A DNA stretch of 64,000 nucleotides from Blastomussa wellsi (lineage: Eukaryota; Cnidaria; Anthozoa; Scleractinia; Plerogyridae), in NCBI GenBank assembly GCA_947652115.1, contig OX393574.1, forward strand, positions 11,775,249 through 11,839,248, written 5' to 3'. The first letter of the stretch is position 1; each line of letters begins with the position of its first letter. Position numbers and translations under genes: made by a program. The notes beneath the pieces are model-generated. The model did not search any database, was not told the DNA's origin, and worked only from the letters and a program-made list of their open reading frames with translations. Positions 45,322-60,300 of this stretch are shown here, in pieces.

Positions 45322-48300
45322 CACTCTTGGGGAGTAAAGGGTTAAATCTATACCCTGTTTAGGATAAACTCACTTGAATGATGTGCCCTGTTCAGGATTG
45401 AGGGGTTAAGAACCATACCCTATCCACTGACGTTGTCCGGGTATAACCCATACAAGGGAGAAGAATGTGTCGAGTGCATGTTTTTGAACAATTTGACCAC
45501 ATTTTTCAACGTTCTAAATTGTTTTAGCCCTTAGAATGATGCTGTACAAATTAATTTATATGTTTTTGAGATGTTTGGGTCGAACCAAGTTGAAGCATCT
45601 AGTTGAACACTGCTGCATTTAACCAGTTTCACTGCACATTTTTGTACATGCACATGAACACATGTGATATCTTTCCTGTTCGTGACTCTTAGTTATCTTT
45701 TCCAGTTGACCATAATCGTATTGTCCTACCAAAGTTATCTGGCGTATCAGGATCAGATTATATCAACGGAAATTACGTCAAGGTACATTTGTAAAGACCA
45801 TCAATCTATATCAATCTATTGCCTAGTGGTTTTGTTATTGGATTTGGACTTGTAATCTATTAGTATAGGTTCAAGGTGCAACTCCTCTGCCCTTCCACTA
45901 TAACTAGATGGTTCTGTTTAAACTCTATCCCGTACAAACCTTTGCCAAGATTTTGGCTAGATCTTATGAGATTCTCAGTGAGCTTTTGGCCACCAAGATT
46001 TTCACGTGGCTTGCCAAGATCTTGCCACAATTATTGTGGCGAAATCTTGACATTGGCGAGACCTTGGTGAGACCGCACCAATATCTCTGGACATTCTGGC
46101 GAGAAATAGACCTTTTATATACCATGTGGGGAGTGGGCATTGGAGGTATACATTTTCCAATGCCTTTCCAAAGTTATCACCTTTTTATATTACAGTGTGG
46201 CAGGAATATACCTCCAGTACCCAATCCCTGCATGGCATGATAAAGTTCTATTTCTTGGGATTATGTCAGATGACTGGTAGTTTATTTATTATTATAATAT
46301 TTTTTTAGGGACCTGATGGTGAAACTGCATACCTAGCTGTACAAGGTCCTCTTCCAAGGACTGTGGATGACTTTTGGAGGTTGATTTCTTCTCACAGGTG
46401 TCAGGTAATTCATAAGTCGTTAAAGCTGGGTAATGAAACTATGATAATTTTTTGTCATTTTTGTGACAAAATAACCAACTTCTCCTTACAAATTATGAAG
46501 GAAACCTCAAAATAATAGTTAACTAACTAAAGGAAGAAAAACATGAATCCAGAGAGGTAATACATACTATTAAACCAAAATGGGACAATTGCTCAGGATG
46601 GAAAAGATTGAAATGGATTCCTAAGGGAAAATTTGAAAAATGTTGGCTACAGTTTTCAAAGTGCACAAACCATGATGTAGAGAGAGCTCTCCTTTAATTG
46701 ATAAATGATATAAAATTATAAATTGTGTAGTTCTAGAAAATCCTTATAACTTCCCCACAGAAGAGATTTGAAAAATCATCAAAGGGGGAGGGAGGGGAGG
46801 ATGGGTAGGAGATTTATGGTAAGGGTGGGGTCCTAGTAAAAAATGTGGTAAATGGTGGAGGGGGTGGGGTGGGGTGGGGTATTGTGTGGAACTGCACATG
46901 AGTTATTTGTGTGTAACAAGAATCCAGTCTCTGAAAATTATGTTTCTGCTGTTTCTCTAGATTGTGGTCATGGTCTGCAGAGAAATTGAGATGGGGAAGG
47001 TAAGCATTTGCTAGTGCTTCAATCAGCCCAGAATCCTGGTGTTTGGTAAGACCTTTGAGGGTTTCTCTGTTGGGACACATGTAGGCATAAATTATTACTC
47101 GGGCTCGCCGAGTTGTAATTTCGGCATTATTTTCTTTTTCCACGTTCAGTCACAAATCGCCGTCTGGGCTTTAAAGCGCATGCGTCGAGTAGGTGAGCGG
47201 TCGCTCAGCGCTCTGCACATCGCTGAGCACATGGAAAGCAGAAGTTGTTTGAAAGTTTATTGTAGCACGGATTCCATGACTTCAAGGGAGCTGAAATCAC
47301 ATAGAAACGAACACGCCGTTCGCGGTAGGCCCACGCGAAAGGACGTTGAGCATGTTCGAAACTGGTCAGTCCGCATGCCTTACGAGAGATCAATTTACGA
47401 GTGAACATTTGTGAGTGATCCATGTACATGTCAATAAAAAAAAGTTGAAATACACAAGTTTCAAATTATAAAGTGCAAAGTTTTTCACTTTGCCGGGGTG
47501 GGCAATCATAGAATACATTTTATTGTCTATTCAATCCAAGTCAGCGGAAGTCAGAGGCTCCAACTATCTCTGCATTTCAATTTTACGAACCAGAAATGAT
47601 ATGGAAACTACTATAAATATGCAAATTCACAGGCAACCATTCGATCTTGTCACATACATGTAGGTATTCGCTCCGACGAAGGGCTAACGCTCCAAACGTC
47701 AGCAATTGAATCTCTTTACAGTGGCCAATTGACATTATCAACCCAGTTGATAAAACCAAATTATATTATAAAACACTTTCATAGCTGTACATGAGGTGAC
47801 ACAGAGTTATCGCGGTTTTGTAATTAATCTATATTTATACATAAAAATCAAGTTTCAGTGAAAAAGAGCAGCCCGAGTGCATGCAGTCATGAGTCTAGTT
47901 ATGTAATGTGAACCATTGGGAATCTACGTCTTCCCCGGGATCCCATGCAATATGATGTAACCTCATTCAAAACACCTAGCCTTCAACATGAAGGACAATA
48001 TGAATAAGAAATGGTTTGTTAGCAGCAGTGAATACAATTGGGGCTGTCGTTAAGTTTTGCGTGACCTGTAGCCTCGTTCTCCACACCCATAGCAAACTTG
48101 TTACTTTGTGGTTGAATTCTATCAACAACAGGCATTTTCACCCGTAGCACCAAGGGAAAATCAAGCATACTCAGCCGTAACAGGTGTTACGGGTTACGTC
48201 CCTTATTATCTGATTTGTAATAGTTGCAATAATTTTATTCCTCTTTCACTACAGCTGAAATGTAAGCGATATTGGCCAGAAAGCAAAGATGAGATACTGA

Positions 48301-51300
48301 CCTTTGCCGGTTTGGAGATATCTTTGGTGAGCTCAGACAGTAATAATCAGAACAAAAGAAGACTTGATTTAGTATTTAAGTTTGCTTGCTGTTAATTGAT
48401 GACACTGCACACAGGAAGGAGATTGCAAGGAGGGTTTAGGGTATACCTGCCAACTTTTTCAGAGTCAATGGCCCGATCATATCCGAAGTGACAAGAAGAT
48501 TCTCGAGACGGCTCTGAACACTTCTGAAGACAGTCCAAAGATTTCCAGTTCCCAGTCCAGAATGTGTTTTGTCAAACATGATGTCGTCAAAATGTCATCC
48601 TTAGTGCATACTTTTAGAAACAGTGTCAGTTGTGCAAGCTGTAATATCTTAAAATTTTCAGCATGGCTTGAGAAATTAGTCAGTAGGTATGGGTACGGGT
48701 TAAGGTGAGATCAAAGTTTTCAACCCACAGACCATGTGAGATTTATGCCTAATGCATAAGAGTTTGCAGGTATTGTTTTGTTGTGGGGGATCTAAGGGCC
48801 TCCACAGACAAGATAATTTGTTGTCCACAACTATTTTTTATCAACAACGAAATGTCATCGACAACCGAAAAATATCATCTGTGAGACTAGTTGTCGACAA
48901 CTAAATGCGAAAATTGTAAGTTGTCAAAAATTGTAAGTTTTCAAAAGGGAAACTGCTTTAGTTGTTGACAACTAACAGATGTCGACAATGCCATTTTTGA
49001 CTGTTTTTCCCATTTTTTCCCATGTATGGAAATTATTGGTTTAATAGTTGTCGACAACTATTGCAACTGAGCATGCGTACTGAGCGTTAGTTCCCAAGCT
49101 CTCGTTGGCCTGACAAGACATCGACGACTAACACCCCAGTGTGTGGAATGCTTGCATCGGACACAAATAGTTGACAATAAAATTTTGTCGTCCATAACAA
49201 ATAGTTGTTGACAACTACATGTCTAGTCTGTAAAGGCCCTAAAGTCACTGTTTTTGAACTGTTGGAGGTTGATTGGTATATGATGCTTACTAATGGCTTA
49301 GACTCTAGATTTTAGGGTCGGCTTAGACGAACTTGCATTACCCCACAACTGTAGGCGACTAGTCAGTCAGTCCTTTCTCAACATTTTTTATTGTTCAACT
49401 TTTCAGATTTCTGAAGACTGTCTTGCTGAAGGTTTTGTAATGAGAACTATGTGCATGAAATCGGACAAGGTATGCTCAAAATAACAATCTATTTTATTTT
49501 GCTTCAGCTATTGTCATCAATAACATCTTTTGTATTATTATGACAGACTTGAAGACTTCATATGTTATTATCAAGTTGCAACTTTTCAACAAATTAAAAG
49601 CAAAGCTGTAAACAAACTATGAGACTGTCCAATCACCTTTTTGTGGCCTGTCTCTTTGAGGTGTTGTCCAACCACACAGACCTTGCTTACATGTATTCCC
49701 CAATTCCCTCTAGGTTCTGAGACTTGTACTCAGGGAATCATGGCAGTGCATGTGTAGTATTGATCATGCGCATGACATCTTTGAGACTTGGCATGTATAT
49801 AACTTTTTGTTTCAGGAGCCAGCTGGCGACTAATGGGAGTAATTTGCTTGCCAGATCATATTATATTTTATTTGCCACAAATTTTCGTCGCCAACTTATT
49901 TTGTATATTACTCAAATTAATCGAGAGCATGATTTTATGAAGTGCATGAAGTTACTTTGCATGCAATAAAAGTCACAATTGAAGAGCTAAAACGATTAGA
50001 AGAAGTATGAGTAATGCTTATAAAGCTACCATTGTTCTCAGGTGATGCTGATGGTTTTCTTAGAGTTATTTTAAGTGGAGCAAAGCACAAAACTTCCATG
50101 AAAAGCACCCAGTTTTGGAAGAAGCTACTGGAACAGCAGTTCTAAAAATTTGGTTGTCAGTACTCAATTTTTTGTTGCATTGGCGACCAGTGAGTCGTAA
50201 TTTTGTGCCCTGATAAAGTGAATACAACCACCATGATTCCCTGTGTGCAATTCTCATAGTGGAAATTAGCCATTTGTGGCATTGGAATTTATCTGATTGT
50301 GCTTTTGTTTCAGGAGGAAATGACTGTCACACAGTTGCAATACACTGCATGGCCTGATCATGATGTCCCAAAGTCTGCCGCACCCCTTATTGAATTAAAC
50401 AAAACACTCAGGGCTATACAAGGAAGCAGAAAACAAGTTGCACTAATCCACTGCAGGTAATAGCTGTAAATGTTGTTGAAATGTCAAGTATTATATTTGT
50501 CCTTCAGATGCGTAAATGGAGGTTGGATGTCTGGGGTGTCCAGGGGCTTCCACTGGAGGCTGACCAGCCAGACCCTAGACTGAGTACCACTCCCATGGCT
50601 GGCAAATCCCTGCAACCCAGCCATGAGCCCCCATTCCAGGCATCCATGTGCCCTTCGCAAGATGGCTGACAATACTGCCCGATAAACGCTGCCATGTGAC
50701 TGAATGAACCTTGTGAGCCTTTGAGCCCAGGCCATAGACCACTGACTTCTGACTGCTACCCACTCTTTGTTGTTAACTTGCAGTGCTGGCTGTGGTAGAA
50801 CAGGAACAATTTGTGCCGTAGATTATGCTTGGACTCTGTTAAAGATGCAAGTAAGAAGTGAATAACACTGATTTAAGCAAATGCAGGATATAGCTTTTCT
50901 CTGTTTTATATCCTGCACAAGGGGGGGGGGGGGAGGATGGTTGATTAGGGGGTAGAGGGATGAGAGGTGGTGAGGGGGGGGGGTGAGAAGGAAGGTTGAG
51001 TAGGGGGGTAGAGAGATGAGAGGTAGTAGGGGAGGGATGGATGACTTTTTTATAGATAAAAATAAAATATAACCTAGATTGAAAAAAGTATGTAGTTTGA
51101 AAAAATTACCTGCAGACTTGGCTTGTAACATATACACACATTGGCTTGTTACTCTCTGAGCAAAGATTAGAGCAAATAGCAGGAACAATTAATGCACCTT
51201 GCCCCCAAAACAATAGAAACTGCTACACTAGTGTAGGGGTTTCAAAACAAGGCAGCGGGTGCCGGAGTTCTACCGGCTACTTGACTATTATGCCGCTGGC

Positions 51301-54300
51301 TACTCTGGTCAGCAATCAGCTTCTGACCAAACAGCTCACTCATAACAGCCGCCGACTCTACTAGTTGATGACACCTACTTCAAAACATTTTGAAATCCCT
51401 GCTACTGGGCCAGTAGATCAATAAGACAAACAACAGGAACAATGCCTCAAGCCCCCAAAACAACAGCAACTGATACACTAGAGGACCAGTAGAATAATAG
51501 AACAAACAACTGGAACAATGCCCCCAACCACCAAACCAATAGCGAGATCTGCTACACAAGACAACCAGTAGAACAATAGGACAAACAACAGGAACAATGC
51601 CCCTAGCCCCCAAACCAATAGCAACTGCTACACTGGAGGACCAGTACAATGTGGCTAGATAGAACAAACAACAGAGACAATGCCCCTAGCCACCAAGAAA
51701 ACTTACAGTGAATACTTCACCAGAGGACCAGTAGAACAACAGAACAAACAACAGAGACAATGCCCCTAGCCCCCAAACCAATAGCGAGATCTGCTACACA
51801 AGACAACCAGTAGAACAATCGGACAAACAACAGGAACAATGCCCCCAACCACCAAACCAATAGCGAGATCTGCTACACAAGACAACCAGTAGAACAATCG
51901 GACAAACAACAGGAACAATGCCCCTAGCCCCCAAACCAATAGCGAGATCTGCTACACAAGACAACCAGTAGAACAATCGGACAAACAACAGGAACAATGC
52001 CCCTAGCCCCCAAACCAATAGCAGCTGCTAAACTAGAGGACCAGTACAATGTAGCTAGATAGGGCAAACAACAGAGACATTGCCCCAAGCCACCAAGACA
52101 CCAATGACTGCTATACTCTACAAGCTTATAAGAGATGCTACACAACTGGACTAAAGCCCTCACTAGCAGCTATAAATTCTAGCTCTAAATGACTGAATGG
52201 CATTTTTTCAAGGCCAAAAGAAAGTTTTTATAATTTTATTTTTTGTCAACAAGAGTAACCATTATGATAGTAACAAGGTGTGCAATACAGCTTTTACTAG
52301 TACTAGTTTTGCTCTGTCACAGACTATAATGTAATATCCGGTCCTCTGGTACCATAATAATCGCTTGATCACAAACTTGTGGAGAGTGGAAATTTATGGG
52401 GGCCCGTTCTGGTCAAAATTATTGTTATTATTTCTACTAACACAGAATTAATAAAACTGTTCGTTTAATTATTTATACGGTGTTTCATAAATAATTATAT
52501 CTACTCTTCGAATTATTTTTTCGTCTTCGAATTAATTTTACCTGTCTCAGATTTTTTCATTCCTTCAAATGATGCATGAATTATTTTTTCCTGTGCGTGA
52601 ATTTCTTAGCAAATCCCACACGCCATTGCACGCTGAGTTTTTGTGATCCGATAAGCCATTGCGTACCTTCATTCAATATGGCGGCTGGTTCATCGGGTTC
52701 CACGTGGAGCGATTCTCAGAATAGCCGAGAATGCAATCGAAACTATAACTCAGCTTTCAAACGTAGTAGGAAGATCAAATGCTGCTCCTTCTCCCGGTCC
52801 AAGTAATTCTGGCAGTTTTCGCACTGAAAACGCTGTAGATGAACTTCATCGCAGATTTCCCACTGTAGGCTCCAGAGGCAGAAACTCAAATGCACCCCGG
52901 GACATGTCTGGACAGTGGCATTCAAGGTCTGCCTCTTCTGCATGACCTGCACCGTACCCTTCTCGGCGTCCTGCTGGACGACCACGTGAGTCACCAACCG
53001 TGACAAAAGATGTAATTGTTATTGAGTATGACCACGATCGAAAAAGTCGAACTCGAAAAATTTCAAGAAAATGTTCTTTTCTCTCCATGGTTCAGTGGAT
53101 ATTGAGTGTGTTTAAAGAAATTTCCATGACTTCACCATAATGGTATGGTGACCCGGCCTCCTTTTCTGGACAATTTTTCCCTAATAAATTCCCATAGAAT
53201 TTCAAAATTCGATCTCTGACTGGGTATGGATATTCTTTGGTAGCACTCGTGGTTCTTGTTTGTTAGCCCTGTTCATTTTTCTTGTTTGTTGTTTTCAGTT
53301 GAGTTATTTGTAATACCATATTGGACATGTTAAACGTTGCAATGATGTTTATGATGAAAACTCCGGTTTGTTACAAGGAAAAGGAATGATAGTAGAATAG
53401 TGTCTTTTAAAGCATATGTTACTTCTTTGAGATTTTAGGCCAAAGACAGCCTACGAAATTATTCAAAATATCATTTTTTGTCATCTACAAAAAGTAGAAA
53501 TTGTTATCCATACAGAGAGTTAAGGGCCCATTAACTGATCTTTTTCCACTGTTGCTAAGGAAAATTTATTATGATGTATCCCTGTCATATTGTTTTCTCA
53601 CAGGATTTAATTGTTTTCTGATTGGCAACATCAATGATGATGTCATCAGGCCACTCCCATGGTCATGTGACTAGTTAAGAAGAAGTCTAAAGGCTCATAA
53701 CTAAATGTAAATTATTTGTATGTTTCATTATTAAAGTTAAATTTCACTTCCTTAGCAATGCATGGAAAGATCGGTTAATGGGTCCTTATTCATCAAATTC
53801 AGAAGTCAACAATGTGCATTGTAACCCTTAAACAGGTGAAATGTTCACATCTTAGTCCAATAACATACTAATAAAATTATTTCTGAAACAAAACAGAAAA
53901 CATGTCAGGCAAGGCTTATAGGCTAACTAAAGGTATGACCGGGTATCTAACAGGGGTAAATTTAAGGACCGTCCCACATTTACTTCACCATCAATGGATT
54001 ACATTTAATGCCTATATGCATTGTCCATCTGTTCATTCGTGACTGTCCTCAACGCAAAGTTAAGAATAATGGTCTATTGAAATTTTAGCCTGATAAAGAA
54101 TGAATAAACTCTACACATTGCTTGAAAATGTTAACTCCACAGTTGTCATCATTTGGTAATGACCTTGGCATTTGGGTTAACTGTTCATCAGATAACTCAA
54201 TTGCTGGTGGGATAACATTAACCTGGTATCGTATTAGTTTGTGGCCAGAATCAATATGCCAAAGGCTGTTAGGGGTTGGCACAAAATATTTTCTGCGATG

Positions 54301-57300
54301 GATTGTCATCCTCCACCGCAAAGCAGTGCCCACAGGGTCAACCCGACGTAAGCACTCACTGACTCTCCATCTTTGAACTTCTCAATGCACCAATGAACCT
54401 CCTCCTTCCAATATTAGGGGTGACGTGGCCTTCACGTGAGTTATCTGTTACACTTGCATGAATCTGATCTAATTCATCATCTGTTATATCTGAATATTTT
54501 TCGAGTTCGTCACTTAATCCAAACTCTCTGCGCCTCCGCTGGATGGTTGAAACACTCACCTGGAGCATATCTGCTATTTTTTGCCAAGAAAAAAACAGGG
54601 AGTGTTCCAGCTGATCCTTGGAGATGTCATATCGTCTCCGTCCAGCTCCAAACTGTGTTGTTGTCACAGATGTAGAGTAAGCGAGGTCAGAGACATCACC
54701 TTGCTCTTTGTTCTCTGTCTCAACTGGCAAAATGTTAATCATCTGAGCCACAGATTCCCTTAAATTCTGAAGGGGTGCCTCTATAGCATTTGTCGGTAGC
54801 CCTGTCGGGTTGGGGTCACCTCTCTCTAAGTCAAGTATCAACAGAGATAAGGTCCCTCTGGCATCTAGTAGATGATGTCTTGCTTCAACTAAAGCACCAG
54901 TTGTTAGATGCACAAGATGCACATTGTCAGGAGTCAAGAAAAGCCGGAAAACTGCCTTCAAATTTTGTACAAAATGACGAAAACCTCGCTCGTTTCTCTC
55001 TCGCACAACCAGTCTCGTCCGACTGGTTCTAGCCGCCATGTTTCAATCACTCTAAGGATTATGGGATCACTAAAACTCAGCGTGCAATGGCGTGTGGGAT
55101 TTGCTAAGAAATTCACGCACAGGAAAAAATAATTCATGCATCATTTGAAGGAATGAAAAAACCTGAGACAGGTAAAATTAATTCGAAGACGAAAAAATAA
55201 TTCGAAGAGTAGATATAATTATTTATGAAACACCATATAAATAATTAAACGAACAGTTTTATTAATTCTGTGTTAGTAGAAATAATAACCATAATTTTGA
55301 CCAGAACGGGCCCCCATAGAAATTAACACTTTGCTTTGATTTTGTGTGAGGCTTGGTGGCCTAATGGTTGGTGCGCTGGATTCTGGATCAGACGTTTCAC
55401 GTTCGAGCCTCGACAGGGGCACTGCATTGTGTTATCATTGTGTTCTCTCTCCACCCAAGTGTATAAATGGGAACCGGCAACTTAACGCTGCAGGGTAACC
55501 CTGTGATGGACTAGCATCCCATTCAGAGGGAGCAGAAATATTCCTTGCTGCTTAATGCTACAGAAACCGGGATAAGCCCTGACAGTATGTGCTGCTTGGC
55601 GCGAGGCTTACCTTTTAGCTTAATTTGACTTCAGAGAGCAGAATTATAATTCTGTCAGTAACTTATAATATTATTATCTTGAGTGATGCTGTTTTGTACC
55701 TTGCAGAAAACTAGTAATTTTAGTGTGTATGACATAGTAGCAGGCCTAAGAAGGCAACGAATGGCAATGGTCCAAACAAAGGTATATGACTGAAGTGGTA
55801 TCAATTAACCCTTTAACCCCCAAGAGTAGCAAATGGCACATAAGGTCATAACTTGGTCAATATTTGTCCAATTAATTTGAATTTTTGTCACAAAAATTGT
55901 CTTGGATAGATCTGCATTTTAAAGGCATAAAATTGCACCTCCCCCATATTTGAAACTTGATTGACCACCCCTAGAACCTTTGAAACTTTTTTGCCTGATA
56001 CATCTGTGACATGCGACATAACTGAAATGAACCACTTCACTGAGAGCTGAAAAATAAGATATAGTTCAGGGGTATACCCACTACAGACGGAGAAGAACAA
56101 CATTTTTAATCTTTTTATTTTTGACGATTAAAGTAATTTCTTTTAAAGCTGTAACTTTCTAGAACTTTGTTTAAGAGTTTTATGGAATTTACGTATCAAC
56201 ACTTTTCAAATGGTGTATGATACATGGATATACAGTTTATTTTTTTTAATTTACGTAAAATGACCATTTGCCTTGGGGGGTAAAGGGTTAAACGTAGTAA
56301 AAAAACTTTGCCTGTGTGCAGCCCATCACTTTCCAAACGAAAAAGTAGACTGAGGGTGTTTGCGTTTTTAATTTCTGTTGATAGTTAATACTGTATGTTT
56401 AATGTAGAACTTGTGTTTGGGAGTGTACACAAGAATAGTGAAGCCACGTGAATGAGTTGGTTAGTAAACCGATCAAAGAGGTACAATTATTATATGCAAT
56501 GTGCAAAATGCTCATCAAGAGCAAATGAATTTTTCATTTTGATAGTTAATTAGCGATAATAATTGTGAATGACGTTTTGGTGAATCGTTCATCATTTTCT
56601 AATTCGTAAAATTCTTGTGAGTTCTTTATATACTAAAAATGTGTGTGAAAATCTTGTTGCATGTAATTAAACACTTCAATGTGGAACGTAGGAAGTGATA
56701 ATTAGGTACTAAATAGTTTTGCTTTGATTGAGTCAGATTGAGTGTTCAGCTCAGGTTTCTTTTCTTGGATAAAGAGAATTTCGTAAATTAAGCCTTAAAA
56801 TTTCCCACGACATTTCTTAAGAATGGTAAATTGTTCCTGAAGATCTTTGTTTCTCTGATTGTGGGCGTCACACATTGAAGTGTTTAATTACATGCAACGA
56901 GATTTTCACACACATTTTTAGTATATAAAGAACTCACAAGAATTTGACTTTTTAGTTTTTACGAATTTGAAAATGATGAACGATTCATCAAAACATCATT
57001 CACAATTATTATCACTAATTTTTATTCTCAAATGTTTGTTGAAAGCCTCCGCTATTAGATAGTTAATTAATCACCAATTTCCTTTGTTGCTGTCGCATCT
57101 CAGGGTTTCATTGCATGTCTTGAATAATTTCTGCACAGAGCATGAATATCAACTGGTGACACACAGACCATCCCCTCTCTGAATTTTTTCAAGAGAGTGC
57201 ACAACTTTAGACAGGATTTTAAAATTTTAATTTAGATGTACATTATTTTAAAAAGGTGACAAGCATGTGTAAACCTTCAAATGACCATTTGTGGGGTGGG

Positions 57301-60300
57301 GTATGGATGCCTTCTGTAACTGAACTGTGAAATGATTATGACGACAATGATGATAACAACGGTGTTGACAATGACTATGACAACAATGAGGATGATGATG
57401 ATGAGGAGGGGGGTGAAGATGATGATGGTGGCAGTGGTAGTGGTGGTGGTGATGATGATGACAAAGATGACGATGATGATGATGATGAGAGGAGTTGAGT
57501 TTGTTGTTAAAACACGTCAACAACATAAGTACTGGGATAAGTCCACTTTTATTAGCTTATTACGTTAACCTTTACTCGTTATATTTTAATTTCCAAAACA
57601 GGAGCAGTATGCCTTGGTTTATAAGGCAGTTGTTCAACTTGTTCAAGAAGAACTGGAAAAAGATAAGCTTAAGTCTCACACTTATGTCAATGTGGAAATA
57701 CCTGCTGCATCAACACCGGCAGCTGGACATGCAGATTACGAGAACTATGAATTTCTCAATAGTGTCAGTCGGTGGAAGCAAAGTGATCTTCAAAATGGAT
57801 CCGTTCCCAGAGCTGTGGCACCATTACCAGCCGCAGCACCGAAAGAAACTGAAACTAATTCCAAGCCACAACCCAAACCAGCAAATAGGAGGCCTAAGCC
57901 AACTTCAAAATCTGAGGGAGCTACTGTTGTAAAAATGAATGAACCAGTAAAAAATGACTATGTCAATCTTGAATTTCCTAGAGAAGCGAATAAAAATGTG
58001 CCTGTGTCAACAGCAAAAGCCACAGATAATACAGTCTTAGCCCAATCTAGGTCACAAGCAAGAAGTAATATGCCAAATTTGAATTTAAACGAGGTGAAAG
58101 GGGGCAGTAAAGGTTCTTCAGCGCAACGCAAGGGTCAAACAATCCCTGATTACGAAGTGCTGCCAAAGAGAACTTCTGGATCAGGTGCGGCTAGTCCAGG
58201 AAATGACAAGCCTCCTCAAAAGAATAAGGTTGTGTCAGTTGATTATGAGTTTCCGGCAATTCTTGGGCTACAGAAGCAACACAAAGAAGTTCCTGAAGGT
58301 ACGTTACATGTTTGGTGTTAAGATAAAACTGATACATGTACGTGTAATACTGTTGAACCTGCATGCAGCTTGCAATATAGGTGCCTTGGGTTTTTAAGTG
58401 AGATTTTTGTATTGGGGATTTGCATTTTCAATGTTGTTTTGTTGAAGAGAAGGACTTCAGGCGGCCATTTTGTTCTTGGTGAATTACTCGGAAGAGTGTA
58501 ATGTGCAGTTCCAGAAAATATCCATACACCTGCCACAGAAGGGATTGGAAATTCCTGAGGGGGTGGGGTGGGGCAAGAACTTTAACGAAAATCCAAATTT
58601 AGCAAAATGCCATGGCTCGCATTGCTGAATTTAACCACTGACCTAGAATCAGTTAACATTCTTAACTTTATAAGATTTAACCTGTGAAAATGTTATCAGC
58701 TGTTAATTATTTAATGTAATGCAACATAGTCTAAATTAATTAAGGATTGATTTAATTAATTGTTATTAATATTAATAATAAATTATGACCATTTTTCAAA
58801 GTCCATTTTAAATTATTTTGTAAACGAGAGTCCCTCTGCATATGTGTTTCCCCGCTCAAGATAAATTGAGATTTGACTTGTGATATGACCGTTCAGAGAT
58901 ATGTGTAGTCGCACCGATTGTTGTTGCTCAGTTTGAATTTTTGACCAACATTAACAACCTATCAAAGACACTACACGAATCTCTATTAATAGAACTGTCA
59001 ACATCTTCGAGTCACCTCTCAGCCAGATGTCTGGAACAGGGTGACAAATTGAGACAGACAGACAGACGGACAGACAGGATGGATTTACGGACAGACGGAT
59101 GGACAGATAGACCATCTGACCAACTGACTGACCAACAGACAGACGGGATGGATGGACGGACGGACGAACGGTTGGATGGACAGATAGACCGTCTGACCAA
59201 CTGACCGACCAACAGATAGACAGACAGACGGACAGACGAACCAACAGACGGATGGACGGAGGGATGGATGGACAGATAGACCGTCTGACCAACTGACCGA
59301 CCAACAGATAGACAGACAGACGGACAGAAGAACCAACAGACGGACGGACGGAGGGTGGATGGACAGACAGACAGATGGACTGACCGAACGTCTGACAGAC
59401 AGACCATCTGCTACCAGGGATGCATAATGATAATTAATGCTTTTTTGGTAATAATGATAAATGTTAAATAAAACAGGTCTGTTAATTGATCTCGGAGATG
59501 ATGTGCCTCCTTTGCCATCCAAAAGGCATTCAGTGGGCTCTACTGTAACTAAAGATGGTTTTGGCTCCAGATATGAAAATGTTGAAGGTAACTTACAGTG
59601 ATAGTAAAGTAACGTAATTAAGTAAACTGTTCTTCTACACTATTGCTGTGATTTCTTGTAAACGGTTTTAAAGCAACAACTATTTAAGCAGTACTTTTCT
59701 ATAGCTTGCTATTTTAAAAACATTAATTTTCAACGTTTTCAAATTATCAATGATAATTGAATTTCTATCTAGGGTAGAAAACAGCAAAGAAATAATTATA
59801 AAACAAAAACTCTAGCAAGGACGGTTTACAACTGAAGATAAACATAAGCGATAAAAACGACGTTTTGACGTCACCAAGACACCAATATCAAGTTGATATA
59901 AGATATTAGCGGTTCAGATTATTTCATCTGCTATTAGAAGTATAACTTGATAATGATGTCAAGATGGCACCGAAACGTCGTTTTTATCGCTTACCTTTAC
60001 CTTGTAATGTATCACAAAATTTTCACTTAAGCTTACAACTGGGGAAAAATTTAATTGACTCCCGCGGTATTTTCTGGGGTGATTCTGTTTGTTTACGTTT
60101 ATCACGAGCTTTAAGCATCAAACTGGCAGAGATATTTATTAGTCTTTCATTTGCAAAATCAGGGCCATGCAATAAACAAAGTTGATTTTCGAAGGTTATA
60201 AATGCCGTTTTACAAACTTAGGGCGCTTTCCATTTGTTATAACTGGCCGGTTGGAAAGAACTGGTCCTCATCGGTCTAAATGGAATGTCCAAAGGCCAGT

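Larger units (their letters stand above)
44890..45440 (+). repeat. Dispersed repeat interrupted by two MITE copies (partner 16905)
   Basis: ATACCCTGGTTAGGACA, GATGAACGTTTCTGATTTCG, CATACCCTGTCTAGGACGA, CCCTGTTTAGGATAAACTCA and CATACCCTATCCACTG are the reverse of the copy at 16905-17400. Two 101-bp MITEs (45131-45231, 45245-45345) sit in the middle. Confidence 0.65.
52395..55318 (-). mobile_element. IS3EU-like DNA transposon, 2.9 kb, with long inverted repeats
   Basis: The element starts TATGGGGGCCCGTTCTGG and ends in the inverse CGGGCCCCCATA. The inverted repeats run for nearly 300 bp with few differences. GAAATT occurs directly outside each end (52389-52394 and 55319-55324), a perfect 6-bp target duplication. 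It carries a minus-strand integrase-type transposase remnant and a second remnant opening from the left repeat on the plus strand. The 6-bp duplication, TAY/RTA termini and IS3-like integrase are, as I recall, features of the eukaryotic IS3EU group. A smaller MITE (53523-53786) is nested inside. It lies in phosphatase intron 9. Confidence 0.82.

Noticed and set aside
47039..47404. 121-codon frame in phosphatase intron 5
   Set aside because: It has no recognisable domain and lies in repeat-like DNA between two well-defined exons.
51180..52130. CRISPR-like array of repeats
   Set aside because: Units are directly adjacent with drifting sequence and no unique spacers, and the genome is eukaryotic.
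51380..52163. Hydrophobic minus-strand frames resembling membrane proteins
   Set aside because: They are produced by the 79-bp minisatellite, in which each unit gives the same peptide.
57248..57568. Poly-His and poly-Met frames
   Set aside because: They are translations of an ATG/GAT trinucleotide repeat.
58951..59522. Cys/Ser/Val-rich minus-strand frames
   Set aside because: They arise from the GACAGACGGA minisatellite and have no protein character beyond the repeat.
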